In this document: piece by piece, positions 16,138 to 25,859 of the stretch | Layout of the letters: every line of letters begins with the position of its first letter | Position numbering within the stretch: position 1 is the stretch's first letter | NCBI GenBank assembly: GCA_018647405.1 | Contig: JABGTD010000036.1 | Span: 1-42,675, forward strand | Length of the DNA stretch: 42,675 nt | Origin: Nitrososphaerota archaeon | GTDB taxonomy: Archaea; Thermoproteota; Nitrososphaeria; Nitrososphaerales; Nitrosopumilaceae | Direction: 5' to 3' | The notes under the pieces: generated by a model | The model's database searches: none | Told to the model about the DNA's origin: nothing | What the model saw: the letters and a program-made list of their open reading frames with translations, nothing else | Program-made: the position numbers and the translations under genes

Positions 16138-19100
16138 ATGCATTTGAAAAATCCTTTATTATTTGGCCTAATGGCGATTTTATTACTAGGTGGTACTATA
16201 ACCCCTGGACTTTCACAAAGTTCTTTTGATTCAGAAATTGTAATTAATGAAGTTGAAACAAACCCTGCTGGTTCAGACAATTCGGAGTTTGTGGAACTTT
16301 ACAATCCTACCGCAAAAGAAATTGATGTGGGTGGATGGTCAATAGTTCCTTCGGCTACTTGGAAGACATATGAAATTCCTAAAAATACAATCATTGAACC
16401 AAACTCATTTCAAGCTTTCACATATGTGAATTTTTGGTTAAAAGATTTTGGTGAAACTATTACACTTCGTGATGCAACTGGAAATCTAATTGATGAAACT
16501 CATCTAATCAAAGATTTAGAAGATAATAGCAATTCATGGCAAAGAACTATTGATGGATTAGATACAAACTCTGCTTCTGATTGGGAATTGAAAAGAATGA
16601 CTCCAAAATCATCTAATGGAAAATTTATTGATACTGAAGATAAAATATTCTCTTTATTTACAACTCTTGGAAATACTGAATATGCATTTAATGAAACTGT
16701 AATCATCTCTGGAACCATATCTGAAAAATTATTCACCACCCTGTCTGTACCTGAAATAATTAAGATCAATATTCAAGGTCCAAATTATTATAAAAATTTG
16801 GCACTATTTCCTGATCGTGATTTAAGTTTCTCCGCAACGCTAAATTTACAAAAAGTCTTAGGATTTAACTCAGGGGATTATGCAGTAAAAATTTCTTATG
16901 GTGAATATTCTTCTGATCTAAATTTTAGTGTAAATGCTGAAAATGATTCATCTGTTTCTGAATCTACAAAAGATAATTTGGAAATTTCTACTGATAAAGA
17001 ATCTTACATTCCTGGTGAAACTGTAATATTGTCTGCAGACACTAACTCTGAAATACAATATGGTGGGCTAGATTACACTGTAACCAATCCAAATCAGGAA
17101 GTTATTTTTGAAGGAACAATTTTTCCAAATGAACGATTTTCAAAAGTATTCCAACAGGGTGCGGGAGAACTTTATGCATTTTCAACTCAGTTATTCATGG
17201 GACTCATAGATCCTGTTTATGGCACATATCAAATTGACGGTATTTACAAATCCCAAAATCCTCGTTACTATTCATCTGAAGATGTACTAACTACAAGTGC
17301 TAGTTTTGTCCTAACTGAGGATGTAAAAGAAAACGTAGCAATCTCATTATCTACTGATAAGGAAATCTATTCGGTTGGAGATATCATAAAAGTTACTGGT
17401 AGGAGTAATGATGTTTTTGTTGAAACCCTAAATCTTGAAGTTCTACAAACTGGTGTTTTGACAAAAAACACTGATGATGTTAAGGGTCAATATATCCGAC
17501 CTGATGTTTTCACTCTAAATGAAAGCATACGTTTGAATGGTGATGGTACTTTTTCCTTTGAATTTGGACTTGTAGAACAAGTCAATGATTCTGATGATTA
17601 TACACACGTGTACGGTGATTATAGAGTAAAAGTCTCAGAATATTTTGGTGATGCTTACGTATACTTCAAAGTAGTTGAAAATCCTGAATCTTTTGTTGAC
17701 ATTAGAACTCCACTTGGATTCACTAGTGATAAGTCTGAATATGTTCTAGGAACTGCTATTACTTTATCTGGAAAAGTTGCTAATTGGGAATCCACTGGAA
17801 ATCAATCACTTCAATATGTTGAAGTTACTTTCCTTGATCCAAATGGTAAAACTATGATGTCAACAACCTGTGACAAGAGGTCGCAAATGAAACTGTCGTG
17901 CAATGAAGTAACTACCCCAACTCAAAAACTAACTGTAAGAGCAAATCCTGATGCTGTAGGAGGTTATTCTATGAGTCTTGTCCTATTTCCATTAGAATTT
18001 GATTATGGCACATACACCGCAATTGTAACTCACCCATCCACAAAAATCACCGAATCAATTCAATTTGAAATAAAATCTGCCCAGTCTGAAACTATTGTTG
18101 AAACTGAAACTCAGGAACCACTCACAATGAATATTTGTAAAAGCAATCGTGGAGATGTTAGTGAAATTTTAAAAGATTTGAAAAGTATAGGTCGAGGTGA
18201 AATTCCACCTTCCATGGAATCCGTGGTGTGTGGTGAAAATTTGAAATTTAATGTTGGTGATAAATTAGTTGTAACTGGAAAAGTTGTACAAAAAACTGGT
18301 GTTAACTTGGACCAATCTTCTACAAGAACTAGCGCACAAACACAAGAAGGTTCCTCATATTCTACTAATTACGCTCAAGCAATGATGAATTATGTTGAAG
18401 TTTCAATACCTTATCCTAGATCTATGACCGTTTCTGGTCAAGCATCTGTACAAACTATACCTGATGCTGATGAAAATTATACTGGTGGTGGTGGTTCAGG
18501 CGAAGGTGGTGCCTATTACAAAGATGAAGATGGAAATGTAATTCGTGGGGATGAAGATAAAAGTCAAACTTCAACTGATCGTCAAACAGGATATGATGGC
18601 ACTATCCTAATGAAAAATCAAAAACTTCTTCTCACTGACATGAGTTACAAAGCATATCCTGATGCTGATGGAAATTATGCAACAGTCTTTGAATTACGGG
18701 CTGGTGTTTTCAAAGATGGCATTTATGCAGTAAAAGCAGACTATTTCGGTTATCATGAGGAAACATCAGTTAAAGTAACTGACTCTTCACTAAAGGGTGG
18801 ATTATCACCTTCAATTTCAGTAAACTTGGAAAAAGATGAATTTGTATCTGGTGATACAGTTCGTATATCTGGAAAAATAAATAATATCTATTATTATGAT
18901 AGTGTATCTGTAAGAATTGATACTCCTGATGTTTCACAGATTAATTGTTTTGATGGACAACAATGTGGATTTGGAAATTCTGAAAAGAAAATACGTGTTC
19001 AAGAAGGTGTTAACGGACCTGGATTTTTCTGGAACTATAAATTACCTTCAGACTCTGTTTTAGGGTTATACACAATAGTTGTTGATACTCATTTCGGTGA

Positions 19101-19614
19101 ATTTGAAAAGCAATTCTTTGTAGTAGATGAATCTGAAGTAATTGGAACTCCTACTCCTGAAGCAACCACAACTATATCAAAGAAAATTATTGAAAAATTC
19201 AATAGAATCGCTGATGATAAAATTCCAATTATCTTAACTGAAAAATCTACTGATGATTCAACTCTTGAACCTCGTGTAATCCAAGGTTCATTGTTTACAT
19301 CTGCTAGAGGTGAAGAATCTGATGTAAATCTTAGAATTACTACTTCAAACGGTCAATGTGTAATTGGACAGAGTTCTGATTGTTTAGTAACTGAATCAAC
19401 TAGAAAACCAGGTGAGATATATTCAATTGTCACAATTGATGATGTTAACTATAAGATCCGATATAGTGGAGATGATGTACGATTAGAAAAATTTTCAATT
19501 GTACCTGAAGATTCTAATTCAAAAATTGATATTGATAACTGGAATGTAGAAATCTTGAAAGATGAACAACCATCTAGATTCTATTACAAAGTATCATACG
19601 TTGCATTAGAGTAA
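16138..19614 (+). CDS. Large secreted surface protein with lamin-tail domain and beta-sandwich repeats
   Basis: A 1158-residue protein with a signal peptide (1-27, cleavage after TPGLSQ likely) and a lamin-tail domain at about 30-135 (IVINEVETNPAGSDNSEFVELYN...VGGWSI). It continues as a chain of Ig/MG2-like beta domains. Each is introduced by a (Y/F)xxG(D/E/T)xxxxxG motif near residues 287, 408, 533, 705 and 899. A Gly/acidic linker (TGGGGSGEGG) is near residue 781. Cysteines occur in spaced pairs, as in exported proteins. There is no C-terminal membrane span, so it is released or held by other surface proteins. Likely a cell-surface or adhesion protein. The 135-base upstream gap should carry its promoter. 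Confidence 0.82.
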   Translation: MHLKNPLLFGLMAILLLGGTITPGLSQSSFDSEIVINEVETNPAGSDNSEFVELYNPTAKEIDVGGWSIVPSATWKTYEIPKNTIIEPNSFQAFTYVNFWLKDFGETITLRDATGNLIDETHLIKDLEDNSNSWQRTIDGLDTNSASDWELKRMTPKSSNGKFIDTEDKIFSLFTTLGNTEYAFNETVIISGTISEKLFTTLSVPEIIKINIQGPNYYKNLALFPDRDLSFSATLNLQKVLGFNSGDYAVKISYGEYSSDLNFSVNAENDSSVSESTKDNLEISTDKESYIPGETVILSADTNSEIQYGGLDYTVTNPNQEVIFEGTIFPNERFSKVFQQGAGELYAFSTQLFMGLIDPVYGTYQIDGIYKSQNPRYYSSEDVLTTSASFVLTEDVKENVAISLSTDKEIYSVGDIIKVTGRSNDVFVETLNLEVLQTGVLTKNTDDVKGQYIRPDVFTLNESIRLNGDGTFSFEFGLVEQVNDSDDYTHVYGDYRVKVSEYFGDAYVYFKVVENPESFVDIRTPLGFTSDKSEYVLGTAITLSGKVANWESTGNQSLQYVEVTFLDPNGKTMMSTTCDKRSQMKLSCNEVTTPTQKLTVRANPDAVGGYSMSLVLFPLEFDYGTYTAIVTHPSTKITESIQFEIKSAQSETIVETETQEPLTMNICKSNRGDVSEILKDLKSIGRGEIPPSMESVVCGENLKFNVGDKLVVTGKVVQKTGVNLDQSSTRTSAQTQEGSSYSTNYAQAMMNYVEVSIPYPRSMTVSGQASVQTIPDADENYTGGGGSGEGGAYYKDEDGNVIRGDEDKSQTSTDRQTGYDGTILMKNQKLLLTDMSYKAYPDADGNYATVFELRAGVFKDGIYAVKADYFGYHEETSVKVTDSSLKGGLSPSISVNLEKDEFVSGDTVRISGKINNIYYYDSVSVRIDTPDVSQINCFDGQQCGFGNSEKKIRVQEGVNGPGFFWNYKLPSDSVLGLYTIVVDTHFGEFEKQFFVVDESEVIGTPTPEATTTISKKIIEKFNRIADDKIPIILTEKSTDDSTLEPRVIQGSLFTSARGEESDVNLRITTSNGQCVIGQSSDCLVTESTRKPGEIYSIVTIDDVNYKIRYSGDDVRLEKFSIVPEDSNSKIDIDNWNVEILKDEQPSRFYYKVSYVALE

Positions 19615-19645
19615 AACACAAAACCTTCTATAAAATTATCATAAT

Positions 19646-20143
19646 ATGAAAATTAATCTTTTAATGTTCTATCAGGATGATCCAAAAAAATGCACGGCTG
19701 CAAAATTATTAAAATTTGGATTGGCAAGAAAAATTACAAAATCTCAATCAAAAACAGTTCTCTTACACCCATATGCAGAAAAAACATTACTAAATAATGA
19801 AAAATCTCTTTTCACGTCCATAACTGGAATTGATTGTTCATGGGCTTTAGCAGAAGAGGTTTTTCAAAAAGACTTTCTAGGTGTATCCCGAAAATTACCA
19901 CCTCTCTTAGCTGGCAATCCTGTAAATTATTCAAAAATTAATAAATTGACTACTGTTGAGGCGATAGCAGGTGCTGCTTTCATTTTAGGTGATGAGGAAT
20001 TGTCACAAAAACTACTTGAGAAGTTCAATTGGGGTCATACGTTTTTAGAATTAAATGAAAATCTCTTACATGATTATCAAAAAGTAAAATCTGAAGATAA
20101 GGTAAATGAGATCATACGTGAATATGGCTATGAATATAATTAA
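19646..20143 (+). CDS. tsr3: rRNA aminocarboxypropyltransferase Tsr3 (DUF367)
   Basis: Tsr3 transfers the aminocarboxypropyl group of SAM to a modified pseudouridine/uridine in small-subunit rRNA. Family blocks are clear: DCSWALAEEVF at about 72-82, RKLPPLLAGNPVNYSKINKL at about 91-110, VEAIAGAAFILGDEE and FNWGHTFLELNENLLHDY near the C-terminus. The length of 165 residues is close to the archaeal minimum. It is followed 19 bases later by a methyltransferase on the same strand, so both may share a transcript. Confidence 0.92.
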   Translation: MKINLLMFYQDDPKKCTAAKLLKFGLARKITKSQSKTVLLHPYAEKTLLNNEKSLFTSITGIDCSWALAEEVFQKDFLGVSRKLPPLLAGNPVNYSKINKLTTVEAIAGAAFILGDEELSQKLLEKFNWGHTFLELNENLLHDYQKVKSEDKVNEIIREYGYEYN

Positions 20144-20162
20144 GTAAAAAACACTTACTCAA

Positions 20163-20786
20163 ATGGATAAAACCTCAAAATTGTTTGATGTATGGGCAAA
20201 CACCGGTCGTTCTGAAGAAATGGAAAAAGGTCATGGCACTACAGTAAATCAATTTTTAGATAAATTATCTTTGAAAGGAAATTTTAGGTTTCTTGATATT
20301 GGTTGTGGTAATGGTTGGGTGGTACGAAAAATGTCTGAAAAATCTTCTTGCATCAAAGCAATTGGGATTGATAAAAGCAAAATGATGATTAAAAATGCAA
20401 AATCTAAAACCTCATCAGAAAACGAAAGTTATTTTGTCACTGAACTTGAATCGTGGAATACAAAAGAAAAATTTGATATAATTTTTTCAATGGAATCGTT
20501 ATATTATTCTGTACCCATGGAGCCTGCATTAGAAAAGGTATTCAAATTACTCAAAAAGGGTGGCACATTTTACTGTGGAACTGATTTTTACCGCGATAAC
20601 ACTTTGACCACTAGATGGGTAAAAGACATGGATATTCCAATGGATTTACGTTCTGAGAAAGAATGGATGCAAATGTTTAGAGAAGTTGGATTTACAACCC
20701 GTTCAAAACATGTTACAGATTCCAAAAATAAATCAAAATGGAAACGTGAATTTGGAACCCTATTTGTTATTGGCAGAAAGCCCTGA
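20163..20786 (+). CDS. Class I SAM-dependent methyltransferase
   Basis: A 207-residue Rossmann-fold methyltransferase. Motif I is FLDIGCGNGWVVRKM (about 45-59), the acidic end of strand 2 is GIDKSKMMI (about 71-79), and motif IV is DIIFSMESLYYS. The substrate is unknown. The N-terminus (DVWANTGRSEEMEKGHG) resembles small-molecule or UbiE-like methylases rather than rRNA enzymes, but its place after tsr3 leaves an RNA or ribosome role possible. The final 27 bases overlap the 3' end of the convergent solute-binding protein gene. Confidence 0.88.
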   Translation: MDKTSKLFDVWANTGRSEEMEKGHGTTVNQFLDKLSLKGNFRFLDIGCGNGWVVRKMSEKSSCIKAIGIDKSKMMIKNAKSKTSSENESYFVTELESWNTKEKFDIIFSMESLYYSVPMEPALEKVFKLLKKGGTFYCGTDFYRDNTLTTRWVKDMDIPMDLRSEKEWMQMFREVGFTTRSKHVTDSKNKSKWKREFGTLFVIGRKP

Positions 20787-23228
20787 TTTTCTAATTACTA
20801 AAACTGCAATAATACTAAAAATAGGAATAATCATTAATACATACCAATAATTCACTTCTGATTCTTTTATCTCACTAATCACATCTACCTTTGGAATTTC
20901 TTTATCTTTTGAAATTATTATAAAACTTTTTGAGTATTCATATGGTTTCAAAACATTCTCTGATGCTGCAAAAACTTTGAATGTATGTACTCCTTCAGTT
21001 ATCTCTGAATTTTCATCTAAATTGATACTTGTCTTGTCATTTACTGTCTTTTTAATTCCATTTAGAATAATTTTACCTTCTGAATTTATTATAAAGTAAT
21101 GAATTTCTGATGAGTTTTCTGTTGATACAAGAATTTCTTCATTTGAGCCTGCAACATATGGCTGTTCAAACTCAATTGAGTTGATTGATGGAAATTTAAC
21201 CTCTTCAAACTCCTTCCATTTTCCTTGTTCAAAAACATAATTCCCATAATCAAATGATTTTATAACTATCGTCCTTGAATCTGGTGAATATCTATCTAGA
21301 TAAAATGGACCATTACTAATCACTGCATGATTATTTTCATCTATCCATTCTTGACTTGAATTATATCTGATATTTTGAAATCCATTTTGTGAATTGAATT
21401 GTACTAGTGCATTTGGTATGTGTTCATTTTCGTCAAAAGTGTTCAATTGCATTTTCACTTGATTAGCGTCATTTGGAATTATCAATGAAAGCCAATTGAT
21501 ATTTTTTGTAATTGATTCTGTACGTGAAAAGGAGCTTTTTCCATCCACTACAATTTGTTCCATTGATGCCATAATCTCCCATGGCATACTGCTCCAAACA
21601 CTTCCCCATGATGCGATCTCTCCTGAGTCAAAATGCCAAAAATCAGTATATACCTCAATTGTATTCTCATCAATTACGCGAATTCCCTTCAGCGTATTCA
21701 AAACCTGAGATGCTTGTGGTGAAAAATCAGCATCATATGTTTTATCATTTTCTGTCCTTTCTGAACCCCATTCTGACAGGAAATATACTGAATAGATTAT
21801 ATCATTCATGTTCATCTCTTCCCCATGATGCCATTGATTAAATTTCAAATCATATGTAATCTTACTTTTTGCAGAAACTTCCTTTCCTACTTTATCCCAT
21901 TTTTCTGAATCAGGATTCCATTTTATGGCATCCTTTGGAACCTCTACTGATGAGTTAATTCCATTTGTTTCTACATTCCATGAACTTCGAATTGGAATCA
22001 TCTCTCCTGAAAATGGATGTCCTGTTAAAATTGGGTCTGTAATTGAGAGCCAAATTTGATTACTGTACGTGTCTCCTAATCCTCCAATAGGATTCCATGC
22101 TGCTTGATAAATCTGCTTTACACCTACATCCAATGTTCCTGAATCAGTTCTAACATTAATCGGTGTAAATCTACTTGGAACTCCAGCTCCTAATGCATTG
22201 ATTATTCCATCTACCTTTTGGTTTGCTACATATTGATCAATTTTACTTGCAAGAAATATTCGAACCGATTCGTTTACACCTTCCTTCATTGCTTCTTTGA
22301 TTATGCTAGTTCTTTCATCTTTATCATTAAACTCTCCAGAGTAAATCCTCTGAGTTAATTCATCTAATTTTTCATTTTCATAATTCCAGTTTGATGGGTT
22401 ATTGTTTCCGGGCATACTTGAAAACCATGGAGAATACATCTGGGCAAGTGTCACCGAATCATATCTTGTAAAACCTGAACTACCCCATCCTTCTGTGTAT
22501 AAACTCCATTTCTGTTCCGCAGGATTCGAACCATAAACCATAACATATGCTTTATTCAAATCTCCAAATTCTTTATTCACCTTAAATCCAATTTCTTCTA
22601 ACTCTGATGACAAAATCTCCCCTATTGCTTTCCTTACCGGATCATCACTTCTGATAAAAAATGTAATCTCTATTGGTTCATTCTCATAATTCCATACTCC
22701 ATTAATTTTTTCTGCACCTCGTACAGTCAATTCATCAGTAATTACTTTCTCTGCAAATGATGGATTGTATCTAAATTGAAAAGTCTCAATCACATCTAAA
22801 ACTCTCAAATATTCTGCAGAAAAACTTCCATAATTTGAAAACATTGGTGTTCCAAATCCACCCAGTAATTCATTTACAATCAAATCTCTATCCACCAGAA
22901 AATTTATGGCATACCTTATCTCTCGAATTGAAAATGGATTGAATGGACCTTCATCTGTCGGATTTAATAAAATACTGTAGTATCCTCCAGTTGATTCAAA
23001 CACCTTCAACTTGTCTCTAGATTCAGAATCTTCTATTCTGTCTGAAGAAATTCTATAATAATACATATCCAGATTTCCATTTTTGACCTCTTCTAACGCC
23101 GTATTTTCATCAAGATATTGTATGAACTTTATTTCATCTACATACGTTCCTTTTTGAGCAAATGCTGGTGGAATTATTGATATTAAACAAATAATGAGAA
23201 TTATTTTAAAAAATTTCAACTGTTTCAA
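20760..23228 (-). CDS. Extracytoplasmic solute-binding protein, family 5 (oligopeptide type), membrane-tethered
   Basis: An 822-residue protein with a signal peptide (1-24, ending PAFAQ) and a family 5 (DppA/OppA/NikA) binding fold over about 30-640. Typical stretches are YYSILLNPTDEGPFNPFSIREIRYAINFLVDRDLI and AAWNPIGGLGDTYSNQIW. A beta-rich juxtamembrane part follows, then a C-terminal membrane span at about 790-812 with a short basic tail (VIRKSGL). The C-terminal anchor replaces the bacterial lipoprotein anchor. It should capture peptides or similar solutes for an ABC importer, but no permease gene adjoins it. The nearest matching ATPase gene is about 11.5 kb away. Confidence 0.88.
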   Translation of the reverse strand: MKQLKFFKIILIICLISIIPPAFAQKGTYVDEIKFIQYLDENTALEEVKNGNLDMYYYRISSDRIEDSESRDKLKVFESTGGYYSILLNPTDEGPFNPFSIREIRYAINFLVDRDLIVNELLGGFGTPMFSNYGSFSAEYLRVLDVIETFQFRYNPSFAEKVITDELTVRGAEKINGVWNYENEPIEITFFIRSDDPVRKAIGEILSSELEEIGFKVNKEFGDLNKAYVMVYGSNPAEQKWSLYTEGWGSSGFTRYDSVTLAQMYSPWFSSMPGNNNPSNWNYENEKLDELTQRIYSGEFNDKDERTSIIKEAMKEGVNESVRIFLASKIDQYVANQKVDGIINALGAGVPSRFTPINVRTDSGTLDVGVKQIYQAAWNPIGGLGDTYSNQIWLSITDPILTGHPFSGEMIPIRSSWNVETNGINSSVEVPKDAIKWNPDSEKWDKVGKEVSAKSKITYDLKFNQWHHGEEMNMNDIIYSVYFLSEWGSERTENDKTYDADFSPQASQVLNTLKGIRVIDENTIEVYTDFWHFDSGEIASWGSVWSSMPWEIMASMEQIVVDGKSSFSRTESITKNINWLSLIIPNDANQVKMQLNTFDENEHIPNALVQFNSQNGFQNIRYNSSQEWIDENNHAVISNGPFYLDRYSPDSRTIVIKSFDYGNYVFEQGKWKEFEEVKFPSINSIEFEQPYVAGSNEEILVSTENSSEIHYFIINSEGKIILNGIKKTVNDKTSINLDENSEITEGVHTFKVFAASENVLKPYEYSKSFIIISKDKEIPKVDVISEIKESEVNYWYVLMIIPIFSIIAVLVIRKSGLSANNK

Positions 23229-23291
23229 CTAATGCTTCACCTTGGATAAATTTTAGCATTTTAATACAATTGTAATTCAAATGAATTATAC

Positions 23292-23921
23292 ATGAATCCA
23301 AAACAGGTTGTAAAGGGAATCAACGGTATACTTGAAGGTGGAGTGAGCGTTACTGATTTTTCAATTGTTACGGAATTGGATGAAATCAGCGCAAAAGAAT
23401 TATTGTATACACTAGTCCAAAATGGGATTGGCACTTGGAATGATGATCTAGTAGATTTTGATATTCCGAATGATAGACTTCAAACAGCATTATTTGCCAT
23501 CAAACTTGGCGCAGATGTAGAATATGTATCTGAATATCTCACTTGGCAGGATTTTGAATCTATCACTGGATTGATTCTTGAAAAAAAGGATTTTGATATA
23601 ACAAAAAATCTCATTTTAACAAAACCTAGAATGGAAATTGATGTCGTTGGGACAAAAATGGACATTGCACTATTGATAGATTGCAAACATTGGAAAACTA
23701 TGAGCAAATCTGCATTAGATGAGATTGTAAAAAAACAGGTTGAACGTGTAAAAAGATATGTCACTGATGAAAATATGTCTGCACTTCCTGTCATTGTAAC
23801 ACTTCATCAAGAAGAAGTTCAATTTATTGAGAATGTACCAATCGTACCTATAATGAAATTATCATCATTTCTAGATGAATTTGTAGGAAATTTAGATTCT
23901 CTTGCGTCTATAGAAAAATAG
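23292..23921 (+). CDS. Winged-helix plus PD-(D/E)XK nuclease-like protein
   Basis: A 209-residue protein. Residues about 5-60 look like a winged helix (VSVTDFSIVTELDEISAKELLYTLVQNGIG). Residues about 90-190 carry the PD-(D/E)XK pattern: E97 in an N-terminal helix, E115-x-D117 in MEIDVVG, D130-x-K132 in LLIDCKHW, then the helix SKSALDEIVKKQVERVKRYV. The CKHW strand-helix junction is seen in Mrr/archaeal Holliday-junction-type restriction-like folds. It may be a DNA repair or structure-specific nuclease. No methylase or partner adjoins it, so classic restriction-modification is unlikely. The 3' end overlaps the convergent DUF2070 gene by 14 bases. Confidence 0.68.
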   Translation: MNPKQVVKGINGILEGGVSVTDFSIVTELDEISAKELLYTLVQNGIGTWNDDLVDFDIPNDRLQTALFAIKLGADVEYVSEYLTWQDFESITGLILEKKDFDITKNLILTKPRMEIDVVGTKMDIALLIDCKHWKTMSKSALDEIVKKQVERVKRYVTDENMSALPVIVTLHQEEVQFIENVPIVPIMKLSSFLDEFVGNLDSLASIEK

Positions 23922-25650
23922 CAGCCAAGAATAATCCTGCATCTGCTATTAGACAATATTTTGTAATATTCATTGTCTTATCCATGATCTTTGAATATTC
24001 TGAAAATATTGTTGGTCCCATGACCTTTACATTTGTTTGATGTTCTAATACCTCAAATGATCCTTCCTTGATTTTAGATTCTGCTTTTTGTGCTAAATCA
24101 AAATACCAGTTTGATAATTCTGGTGGTTTTGATAATACTCCTAACTGATGATACCCATTTCTATTTCTTGCACCGCTTGCTGTATAGTGTGTATCTGATG
24201 TGCAAATCTCAATTAACTCTGATCCATTATCTGCAAAATGTTTCACGATGGTTTCTCTTACTCCATTTTCCATGTTGTTGGCATCTGCCCACCCCAAAAA
24301 GTATTTTTTATTGTTTATCTCTAAGCACAAAACTGCAATTCCTCCTCCTGCAATATCATTTTCAGTTAATTCCATATTTTCTGAATTAGCAAAACCAAAC
24401 TTGAACGGGTGACTCTGTTTAGTCTTCAATGTGTCGAGTGTAGATTTTGCAGCCAAAAGCAAATCTTCAGAATCTTCTTTTGAAATATCCTTCCCCATTG
24501 CATTATGAGTGTCCACAATCATAACTTGCTCAAAATTTCTATTTTTTGCAAACTGTTCAATCTCACTTCTAACGTTTGGTGGTAAATCTTCCATTCCGTG
24601 AGGTGATAATGACAAAAATAACAATGCAGTTCTGTCAAACAGTAATCCTCCTGCCCTTGCCTTGTTTATTGTGACTGCTACTGGCTCTGTACACACTGCC
24701 CCTCCTTGCTGTACCTTGCTCTCTTGTAAGCTGTTCAAATAATTTTGAACCTCTTTTTGTGTAGGTAAATTTAGATCATGATTTGAAATACTATGCATGA
24801 CCATTGCAGCTGAATCCATTTTCTTGTAAATCAAATCTGTAATGTTACTTCCGCCTATAGGATGAAATGGACCTGGATGGATATCTGGTAATACCATTCT
24901 GAAATCATCTTCTTTATCTGATGATTCAAATCTTAATTGTGATGTAGATACAGTTGATTCTGTTGCACTTTGTTCAATAATTTTCTCTAATGGATCTGGG
25001 TCTTTTCTAGACATTGATGTAACATAAGCTTGAATCAATTCATGAGTACTTTTCAATCCTGGTCGTCCTGCCTTGTCAGTAAGATACGCCCATGCTGTTG
25101 CTAATCCTAAAAATATTACTCCAAAAAATAATGCAATTGGGTTTGTAAGTGAACTTACCCACATCTCTGGTGGTATCAAAACCAAATACATTGCTAGAGG
25201 TTGAATAAATGCAACTGCCCATGCCTTCTTTAAACTTGCTCCGAGAATTGTTGTGAAAATTCCAATTCTAAAGCTTGCAAACACAATCATTCCCATTGTA
25301 ACGTAAAACAAATCTAATCCATCTTTTTCAAACAGCCCCATTGCGCCAAATCCTATCAATGTACTAACAAAGAATAATCCATTTCCAAATAATGAAACGT
25401 GTAATGATTTTGAATATTCTTTATGTTTTGAAAACAATATGTCTAAAAATTGTGTTCCAACTAATGCTCCTATTACTGCTATTGTTGGAAATAGTAAATC
25501 CGTTGATCCCAAATACGTTGCAGCGGTAAATGCCCCAATTAATCCGGCAATTACAATTGATATTGCTAGTGAAATATAATGTGATGATGGGTTAATCAGT
25601 GATAATGAATATTTGTCGTGTATTTTACTAACGTCATCTTTTTCGGGCAT
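23908..25650 (-). CDS. DUF2070-family archaeal membrane protein
   Basis: A 580-residue protein with six to seven membrane segments over about 25-200, a large soluble alpha/beta domain, and a final hydrophobic segment at the C-terminus (CLIADAGLFLAAIFL). The conserved MVLPDIHPGPFHPIGGSN stretch (about 250-270), later DTHNAMGKD (about 380) and CTSDTHYT (about 490) carry His and Asp residues that look like a metal site. I recognise the archaeal family DUF2070, of unknown function. It starts 7 bases after the Sec61-beta stop, so it may be linked to protein export or membrane biogenesis. Confidence 0.88.
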   Translation of the reverse strand: MPEKDDVSKIHDKYSLSLINPSSHYISLAISIVIAGLIGAFTAATYLGSTDLLFPTIAVIGALVGTQFLDILFSKHKEYSKSLHVSLFGNGLFFVSTLIGFGAMGLFEKDGLDLFYVTMGMIVFASFRIGIFTTILGASLKKAWAVAFIQPLAMYLVLIPPEMWVSSLTNPIALFFGVIFLGLATAWAYLTDKAGRPGLKSTHELIQAYVTSMSRKDPDPLEKIIEQSATESTVSTSQLRFESSDKEDDFRMVLPDIHPGPFHPIGGSNITDLIYKKMDSAAMVMHSISNHDLNLPTQKEVQNYLNSLQESKVQQGGAVCTEPVAVTINKARAGGLLFDRTALLFLSLSPHGMEDLPPNVRSEIEQFAKNRNFEQVMIVDTHNAMGKDISKEDSEDLLLAAKSTLDTLKTKQSHPFKFGFANSENMELTENDIAGGGIAVLCLEINNKKYFLGWADANNMENGVRETIVKHFADNGSELIEICTSDTHYTASGARNRNGYHQLGVLSKPPELSNWYFDLAQKAESKIKEGSFEVLEHQTNVKVMGPTIFSEYSKIMDKTMNITKYCLIADAGLFLAAIFL

Positions 25651-25657
25651 TTTTCAA

Positions 25658-25822
25658 TCAGGGAATTAACATAATGTCTAATAACCATGATACTACAATT
25701 AGACTAATTGGAATTACAACTACAATTTTTGGGCTTACTTTAACACCTTTTGTTTCATCCTCAAAAAATCTTAAAAGACCTGCACCTGATGCTGGTAGAG
25801 GCTGAGCTTTTTTATCTGCCAT
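25658..25822 (-). CDS. secG: Sec61-beta / archaeal SecG preprotein translocase subunit
   Basis: A 54-residue tail-anchored protein. The cytoplasmic part, ADKKAQPLPASGAGLLRFFEDE, ends in the conserved (P)ASxAGLxRFFE motif. It is followed by TKGVKVSPKIVVV and one membrane span (about 32-52), exactly the archaeal Sec61-beta layout. It is a non-essential peripheral part of the SecYE channel. The gene runs from ATG at 25822 to TGA at 25658 and precedes the DUF2070 gene by 7 bases. Short length explains why it is easily missed. Confidence 0.92.
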   Translation of the reverse strand: MADKKAQPLPASGAGLLRFFEDETKGVKVSPKIVVVIPISLIVVSWLLDIMLIP

Positions 25823-25859
25823 AACTCAAACCAAGAAATTACGAATAAAAAGTTTTTGT

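Noticed and set aside
23292-25822. Defence island containing the nuclease-like gene
   Set aside because: Neighbours are DUF2070, Sec61-beta and a solute-binding protein. No methylase, helicase, toxin or mobile-element gene is nearby.
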